From positions 1 to 64,000 of the forward strand of contig NZ_FNIX01000001.1 in NCBI RefSeq assembly GCF_900104175.1: a stretch of 64,000 nucleotides of DNA. Reading direction: 5' to 3'. This document shows, in pieces, positions 58,991-64,000 of this stretch (positions within the stretch are counted from its first letter, which is position 1; every line of letters starts with the position of its first letter). Source of the DNA: Lentzea jiangxiensis. GTDB taxonomy: Bacteria; Actinomycetota; Actinomycetes; Mycobacteriales; Pseudonocardiaceae. The translations under genes and the position numbers were made by a program. Below the pieces are notes generated by a model. It was not told the origin of the DNA, did not search any database, and saw only the letters and a program-made list of their open reading frames with translations.

Positions 58991-59457
58991 TCCGACGTGA
59001 ACTCGCTCTCCTTGTCGAGCAGCACGGCGACCTGCTCCGCGATCAGCTTCTCGAGCTTGCCGCCCAGCAGCGGGATGCCCACCTTGACCTCTCCCGTGAG
59101 GGTGGTCTTCGAGCCGGAGCCGTTGTCGAGCACGGTGAACGAGCCCTCCAGGCGGCCGGGCACGCTGCCCACGGCCACCTCGACCGTGCCGGCGCCCGCG
59201 GCCCACGTCTCCGTGCGCTGGATCACCAGGTCGCCGCCCAGCGCGGCCTTGACCGCCGACGGCAGGTGCTCGGCCGGCACACCCTGCTTGAGCTGGTACG
59301 ACGTCTTCCCGCCGGTGCTCGAGAACGTCACGAGCTCGGCGTTCGCGCCCCCGATCGCGGCCAGCCGGTCGCGCAGATGGGTCTCGTCGACCATCGCGCC
59401 GAAGACCTTCTCCGCCGAATGGGGTGAGGTGGTGTGGTGCTCGATGCGGCGTGCCAT
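58969..59457 (-). CDS. DUF2505 (START-like) protein
   Basis: 162 aa from ATG 59457. Helix-grip fold: MARRIEHHTTSPHSAEKVFGAMVDETHLRDRL and TGEVKVGIPLLGGKLEKLIAEQ near the end, resembling polyketide cyclase/START-like lipid-binding domains. Probably binds a lipid or hydrophobic ligand. Divergent from murB by 25 bp. Confidence 0.82.
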   Translation of the reverse strand: MARRIEHHTTSPHSAEKVFGAMVDETHLRDRLAAIGGANAELVTFSSTGGKTSYQLKQGVPAEHLPSAVKAALGGDLVIQRTETWAAGAGTVEVAVGSVPGRLEGSFTVLDNGSGSKTTLTGEVKVGIPLLGGKLEKLIAEQVAVLLDKESEFTSEWLANRG

Positions 59458-59482
59458 GTCGCGGAGGCTACCGTTGACGTCC

Positions 59483-60556
59483 GTGACCACCACGCAGTCC
59501 GCACCTCTGGCCGAGCGCACCACGCTCCGACTCGGTGGGCCGGCCGCGCGGTTCGTCCACGCCACGACCGCCTCTGAGCTGGTCGAAGCCGTGCGAACAG
59601 CCGACGCCGCCACCGGCGAGAAGGTCCTCGTGCTCGGCGGCGGGTCGAACCTCGTGATCTCCGACGACGGCTTCGACGGCACGGTCGTGCACGTCGCCAC
59701 CAAGGGCTTCCGGCTCGACCCGCTTGGCGGCGGCATCGTCCAGTTCACCGTCGAGGCGGGCGAGGAGTGGGACTCGGTCGTCGCCGAGGCGGTCGCGCAG
59801 GGCCTCGGCGGCCTCGAGTGCCTGTCGGGCATCCCCGGCCTCAACGGCGCCACGCCCGTGCAGAACGTCGGCGCGTACGGCGTCGAGATCTCCCAGGTGC
59901 TTCAGTCGGTCGACCTGCTGGACCGCCGCAGCGGCAAGGTGCACCAGGTGCCCGCCGCGAAGCTCGGTCTCGCCTACCGCACCAGTGTGCTCAAGGGCAC
60001 GGACAACGCCGTCGTGCTGCGCACCCGGTTCTCGCTCACCTCGGGGGGCATGTCCGCGCCGATCCGGTACAGCGAGCTCGCGCGCGTCCTCGGTGTGGCG
60101 CAGGGTGATCGCGTCCCGGCGGACGAGGCCCGCAAGGCCGTGCTGGAGCTGCGCCGCGGCAAGGGCATGGTGCTCGACCCCGCCGACCACGACACGTGGA
60201 GCGCCGGCTCGTTCTTCACGAACCCGATCATCGACGACGCGACGTTCACGAGCGTGCTCATCCGCATCTCCGACCGCCTCGGCGCCGACGTGAACGTGCC
60301 GGTCTACCCGGCGGGCCACGGCCGGAAGAAGCTCTCCGCGGCGTGGCTGATCGAACGCGCGGGCTTCCACAAGGGCCACCAGGGCCCCGGCGGCCGGGTG
60401 TCGTTGTCCGGCAAGCACACGCTGGCCCTCACCAACCGCGGTGGCGCCTCGACCGAGGACCTGCTCGACCTGGCGCGCGAGGTGCGCGACGGCGTGCGGG
60501 CGGCGTTCGGCGTCGAGCTGCACCCCGAACCGGTCTTCGTGGGCGTGCGGTTGTAG
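59483..60556 (+). CDS. murB: UDP-N-acetylenolpyruvoylglucosamine reductase
   Basis: 357 aa from GTG 59483. FAD-binding core LVLGGGSNLVISDDGF, LSGIPGLNGATPVQNVGAYGVEI, and the C-terminal catalytic region WSAGSFFTNP (Ser general acid) and WLIERAGFHKG. It makes UDP-N-acetylmuramate for peptidoglycan. No other mur genes adjoin it, the usual isolated position in this group. Confidence 0.96.
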   Translation: MTTTQSAPLAERTTLRLGGPAARFVHATTASELVEAVRTADAATGEKVLVLGGGSNLVISDDGFDGTVVHVATKGFRLDPLGGGIVQFTVEAGEEWDSVVAEAVAQGLGGLECLSGIPGLNGATPVQNVGAYGVEISQVLQSVDLLDRRSGKVHQVPAAKLGLAYRTSVLKGTDNAVVLRTRFSLTSGGMSAPIRYSELARVLGVAQGDRVPADEARKAVLELRRGKGMVLDPADHDTWSAGSFFTNPIIDDATFTSVLIRISDRLGADVNVPVYPAGHGRKKLSAAWLIERAGFHKGHQGPGGRVSLSGKHTLALTNRGGASTEDLLDLAREVRDGVRAAFGVELHPEPVFVGVRL

Positions 60557-60633
60557 GTCTGTTCGAGTGACGCTATGTGACCAACCGCTACCCGGCGTGT
60601 TTCATTGAGGTAGAGGAAGTGCGGGAGGTCGCT

Positions 60634-61647
60634 ATGAGCTACCTCGACGAAAACGCGCGCGAGGTCATCAGGCCGGTCAAGCGCATGGTCGAAGACGAGT
60701 TCCTGAGCCGTCCGGGCGTGATCGGCGTCGACATCGGCGAGAAGGTCACCGGCGGGCGCCCGACCGGCAAGGCCGCGATCGTGGTGTACGTGTGCGCCAA
60801 GGGGCCCGAGCACCCGCGGCAGATCCCGGTCGAGGTCGCCGGCGTGCTGACCGACGTGGTCGCCGAGTCGATCGTGCTGCACCGGGCGAGGGCCGTGCGC
60901 TATTCGGACGAGCAACCCGTCGCGGGGGAACGGCACGCGGTGTTGCGCGGCGGGATCGGGATCGGCCCCGCGCGGGCGTTCCGGATCGTGCCGCCCGACG
61001 TGCCGAAGGCGTGCGACTACGTGATCGCCGGCACGCTCGGCGCGTTCGCCGTCACGCGTGAGGAGCCGCGCAGGGTGTTGGGGCTCACCACGTTCCACGT
61101 CGGCTGCGTCGACGACTCGTGGGCGGTGGGCGACGAGTTCGTGCACCCGTCCAGGGTGGACGGTGGCGTGCCGGGAGCCGACGAGGTCGCCGTGCTGGAC
61201 CGGGCGGCGCTCGCGGGCGCCGTGTCGGCGGCGGGGCTGCGGATGGGCGGCAGGCCGTTCCGCGCGGAGGTGCTGGAGATCGGGGCGGTCACCGGCAGCG
61301 CGCGGGCGGAGATCGGTTCGTCCGTGCGCAAACGCGGCCGCACCACCGGGCTCACGTACGGCGTGGTCGAGTCGACCGAGGCGACGATCCGGCTCGACTT
61401 CGGCGACGGCATCGGCGTCCGGACGCTGCGCGACCAGATCCGCGTGCACTCGGCGGAACGCTTCGGCGACCACGGCGACAGCGGCGCCGTGCTGGTCGAC
61501 GCCGACAACCGCGTCGTGGGCCTGTACGTCGCCGGTTCGGGCTCGACGGGGTTCGCGAACCCCGTCGAGCCCGTCCTGCGTCAGCTCGACGTCGAGCTGC
61601 TCACTCCCGGTGTGCCCGAGTCGCGGAGGCCTGGGCCCGCGGCTTGA
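60634..61647 (+). CDS. NAL1-like trypsin-fold protein
   Basis: 337 aa from ATG 60634 (GGGAGG upstream). An N-terminal domain (PGVIGVDIGEKVTGGRPTGKAAIVVYV) precedes a trypsin-like core: Ser in FGDHGDSGAVLVDADNRVVGLY, His probably in LGLTTFHVGCVDD, with no signal peptide. The arrangement matches intracellular NAL1/FAM111-type proteases, although the Asp is not obvious. It is cytoplasmic; function unknown. Overlaps the convergent SDR by 47 bp. Confidence 0.75.
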   Translation: MSYLDENAREVIRPVKRMVEDEFLSRPGVIGVDIGEKVTGGRPTGKAAIVVYVCAKGPEHPRQIPVEVAGVLTDVVAESIVLHRARAVRYSDEQPVAGERHAVLRGGIGIGPARAFRIVPPDVPKACDYVIAGTLGAFAVTREEPRRVLGLTTFHVGCVDDSWAVGDEFVHPSRVDGGVPGADEVAVLDRAALAGAVSAAGLRMGGRPFRAEVLEIGAVTGSARAEIGSSVRKRGRTTGLTYGVVESTEATIRLDFGDGIGVRTLRDQIRVHSAERFGDHGDSGAVLVDADNRVVGLYVAGSGSTGFANPVEPVLRQLDVELLTPGVPESRRPGPAA

Positions 61648-62332
61648 GCACGATCGTGTCGAGGTTCACGTGCGAGGGCCGGGTGACGGCGAACGAGATG
61701 ACGTCCGCCACGTCGTCGGCCGTCAGCGGTGTGAGGCCCTCGTAGACCTTCGCCGCGCGCTCGGTGTCGCCGCCGAACCTGTTGGCGGAGAAGTCGGTCT
61801 CGACCATGCCCGGCTGGATCTCGGTGACGCGCACGGGCTGCCCGAGCAGTTCGCCGCGCAGCGTGCGGTGCAACGCCGACTGCGCGTGCTTGGCGCTCGT
61901 GTAGCCCGAGCCGTTGTCGTAGGCCTCGAACGCCGCGATGGACGTCACGGACACGATGTGCCCGTCCCCGGACGCGATCAGCTTCGGGAGGAAGGCCTTC
62001 GTCACCAGCAGGGTGCCGAGGACGTTCGCCTCCCACATCCAGCGCCACTCGCCGGGGTCGCCCCCGGCGACGGTCGAGAGGCCACGGGCGCCGCCGGCGT
62101 TGTTCACGAGCACCCGCGCCTCGGGTACCCGCTCCGCGAAGGCGGTGACGGAGGCCTCGTCGGTGACGTCCAGCTCGAGGGCCGTCCCGTCGATTTCCTT
62201 CGCGATGACGTGGAGGAGCTCCAGACGACGTGCGCCGAGCACGACGTGGAACCCCTCCGCGGCCAACCGCCGCGCGGTGGCCTCTCCGATGCCCGCGCTG
62301 GCTCCGGTCACTACTGCGACAGGTCGATTCAC
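61601..62332 (-). CDS. Short-chain dehydrogenase/reductase
   Basis: 243 aa. Classical SDR: cofactor motif TGASAGIGEA, NNAG, catalytic Ser in VSVTSIAAFE and YTSAK (Y-x3-K). The Arg in GARR favours NADP. It is most like the ydfG/sorbitol-type oxidoreductases; substrate unknown. Overlaps the NAL1-like gene in antisense. Confidence 0.92.
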   Translation of the reverse strand: MNRPVAVVTGASAGIGEATARRLAAEGFHVVLGARRLELLHVIAKEIDGTALELDVTDEASVTAFAERVPEARVLVNNAGGARGLSTVAGGDPGEWRWMWEANVLGTLLVTKAFLPKLIASGDGHIVSVTSIAAFEAYDNGSGYTSAKHAQSALHRTLRGELLGQPVRVTEIQPGMVETDFSANRFGGDTERAAKVYEGLTPLTADDVADVISFAVTRPSHVNLDTIVLKPRAQASATRAHRE

Positions 62333-62424
62333 GATCTCGATCGTAGGCGGCCGACATGCGTGTGACCGACGTCACCCGCACCACCCGGTCGTGTCGGACG
62401 TCCTGCTTGTGGGAGGTCGAAACC

Positions 62425-63564
62425 GTGAAGAGAACACTTGCCGCGCTGGTCGCCGGTCTGGCGCTGCTGACCGGCTGCTCGGGTGTCGAGGCAGGGTCGC
62501 CCAAGGCGGACAGCTCGCTGCCGTCCGCGAAGGTCACCCTGTCACCGGTCGACGGAACCAAGGACGTGCAGGTCACGAGTCCCGTTCAGGTGACCGTGGT
62601 CGACGGCGAGATCGAGTCCGTGGCGCTGAAGTCGCCGGAGGGCAAAGAGGTCAAGGGCACGCTCACCCAGGACAGGACGGGCTGGACGACCGCCGAGCCG
62701 CTCGGCTACGGCAAGTCGTACAGCTACTCCGGCAAGGTCGTCGGCAGCGACGGCAAGCCGGTCGAGCTCAAGGGCTCGTTCACCACCGTGGCGCCCGGCT
62801 CCCAGACCCGCGCGACCCTCTGGCCGAGCGACAACCAGATCGTCGGCGTCGCGGCGCCGATCATGGTCAAGTTCGAGGCGCCGGTCCAGGACAAGGCGAC
62901 CGTCGAGAAGGCGCTCAAGGTCACCAACTCGGCGAACGTGCAGGGCTCGTGGGCGTGGCTGAACGCCCAGGAGGTCCACTACCGGCCGGAGAAGTACTGG
63001 CCGGCGAACACCACCGTCAAGGTCGAGGCGAAGCTCTACGGCGTCAGCTACGGCGGCGGCGCGTTCGGCAAGGCCGACGTGACCAGCGACTTCACCATCG
63101 GCCGCAACCAGGTCGTGAAGATCGACAACCCGACGCACCGGCTCAAGGTGTTCCGCGACGGCCAGCAGGTCGCCGACTACCCGGCGTCGTTCGGCAAGGA
63201 CGCCGACCCGGAGCTCACGACGCCGAACGGCACGTTCGTCGTCATGTCGAAGCACGACTCGTTCTCGTTCGACAACCCGCGCTACGGCTACACCAACGTC
63301 GTGAAGAAGTGGGCCGTGCGGTTCTCCAACCACGGCGAGTTCATCCACGAGAACAACGACAACGCGGCGAACATCGGCAGCAACAACACCTCGCACGGCT
63401 GCGCGAACCTGCTGGAGGCCGACGCGAAGGCGTACCACGACTCCGCGCTCGTCGGTGACCCGGTCGAGGTGACCGGCTCGATCACCACGCTGCCGCCGCA
63501 GTTCGACTGGTACGACTGGCAGCTCACCTGGGACCAGTGGAAGGCGAAGTCCGCCGTCAAGTAG
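62425..63564 (+). CDS. L,D-transpeptidase lipoprotein with Ig-like domains, copy 2
   Basis: 379 aa from GTG 62425 (GGGAGGTC upstream). Lipobox LLTGC with Cys18. Same layout as copy 1: Ig domains, then a YkuD domain with SHGCANLL (H324, C326) and a Trp-rich C-terminus (DWYDWQLTWDQW). Makes 3-3 cross-links in the wall. The substrate-loop region PNGTFVVMSKHDSFSFDNPRYGYTN differs from copy 1, so the two may not be redundant. Confidence 0.92.
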   Translation: MKRTLAALVAGLALLTGCSGVEAGSPKADSSLPSAKVTLSPVDGTKDVQVTSPVQVTVVDGEIESVALKSPEGKEVKGTLTQDRTGWTTAEPLGYGKSYSYSGKVVGSDGKPVELKGSFTTVAPGSQTRATLWPSDNQIVGVAAPIMVKFEAPVQDKATVEKALKVTNSANVQGSWAWLNAQEVHYRPEKYWPANTTVKVEAKLYGVSYGGGAFGKADVTSDFTIGRNQVVKIDNPTHRLKVFRDGQQVADYPASFGKDADPELTTPNGTFVVMSKHDSFSFDNPRYGYTNVVKKWAVRFSNHGEFIHENNDNAANIGSNNTSHGCANLLEADAKAYHDSALVGDPVEVTGSITTLPPQFDWYDWQLTWDQWKAKSAVK

Positions 63565-63607
63565 GACCGGCGGGAATGCGTCCCCCGACCAGGTCGTTCG
63601 CACGGGT

Positions 63608-64000
63608 GTGCAGCTGACACACGTGACGGCGGCCGGCGGGGGACGACTGGCCGTCCGTGAATCAGGTCCGGCCGGGGCGCCGCCGGTGGTGCTGATCCAC
63701 GGCTGGGCGCAGACCGGAGCCGTCTGGGACCTCCCCGGCTTCCACGCCCACGCCGTCGACCTGCGAGGACACGGCGAGTCTGACGACTTCGGCGACTACC
63801 GCGACTCCGCGCGGTGGGCCGCCGACCTGAAGGCCGTGCTCGACCACACGGGGCCCGCCACCGTCGTCGGCTGGTCCTACGGCGGTCTCGTGATCGCCGA
63901 CTACCTCCGCTTCCACGGCACGGCGAACGTCCACGCGCTCGTGTTCGTGAGCGCCATCACCGAGATCGGCCGCGGTCGCCCCGGAGGTGAGACCGGCCCC
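63608..64000 (+). CDS. Alpha/beta hydrolase, truncated by the window end
   Basis: The first 131 codons are seen, starting GTG 63608. VLIHGWAQTGAVWD carries the oxyanion HG, DLRGHGES is a typical strand-4 loop, and VVGWSYGGLVI is the nucleophile elbow. The remainder lies outside the window. Probably a serine hydrolase of the epoxide-hydrolase/haloperoxidase-like group; substrate unknown. Confidence 0.85.
   Translation, partial: MQLTHVTAAGGGRLAVRESGPAGAPPVVLIHGWAQTGAVWDLPGFHAHAVDLRGHGESDDFGDYRDSARWAADLKAVLDHTGPATVVGWSYGGLVIADYLRFHGTANVHALVFVSAITEIGRGRPGGETGP

Noticed and set aside
1..64000. CRISPR arrays and insertion sequences
   Set aside because: No regularly spaced repeats with unique spacers, no cas gene and no transposase seen.

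Overview
The window is high-GC DNA from a filamentous actinomycete, most likely a member of the Pseudonocardiaceae (Lentzea/Saccharothrix/Actinosynnema type). This assignment is an inference. It rests on WhiB and gamma-butyrolactone-receptor-like regulators, F420- and mycothiol-dependent enzymes, an HBHA operon in mycobacterial order, GTG-rich starts and a pSAM2-type element. No rRNA, CRISPR array or insertion sequence was seen.

Region 1 (1-11.2 kb) is most of an actinomycete integrative and conjugative element (AICE) inserted at the 3' end of a tRNA-Lys(TTT) gene (11208-11283, minus strand). Reading inward from the tRNA: tyrosine integrase, a 58-codon excisionase, a RepSA-like initiator with an HUH-type HxH motif, small membrane spread proteins, a WhiB-like protein, a TraB/FtsK translocase, several small unknown genes including a tandem paralogous pair, a Pra-like activator, a KorSA-like GntR repressor with a cluster of GTGCTA operators, a large HTH regulator and a Nudix protein in the position of the pSAM2 immunity factor Pif. 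The far attachment site is not in the window. A ~160-bp imperfect palindrome lies outside the Nudix gene.

Region 2 (11.5-31 kb) is chromosomal: two tandem secreted serine hydrolases; a CobW-type GTPase with an F420 oxidoreductase; a tightly coupled NfeD-like / flotillin / 1478-aa AAA ATPase operon; isolated oxidoreductase, solute-binding and L,D-transpeptidase genes; a cold-shock gene; a copZ-copA copper operon with a CsoR-type operator; and a gamma-butyrolactone-receptor-like TetR gene with an ARE-like palindrome in front.

Region 3 (31.4-41 kb): a tRNA-Glu/Asp/Phe cluster, a PP2C-like gene divergent from an HTH/Clp-N pair with twin operators, a MocR/YczE pair, a three-hairpin intergenic region, then a cassette of sigma factor, small protein and TPR-CHAT protease facing a compact subtilase, with a 283-bp antisense overlap. 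The CHAT/subtilase cassette and the flotillin/ATPase operon are the best candidates for little-described systems.

Region 4 (41-64 kb): aminotransferase, DUF445, CGNR regulator, PadR plus ABC exporter, a membrane NACHT NTPase, a PCMT-like methyltransferase, an XRE-hbhA-DUF2516 operon, a TipA-like MerR regulator, YbaK, LOG protein, twin lipoproteins, purU, mycothiol-enzyme and methyltransferase genes, murB, a NAL1-like trypsin-fold protein, an SDR, a second L,D-transpeptidase and a truncated alpha/beta hydrolase. Convergent genes here overlap at their 3' ends unusually often.
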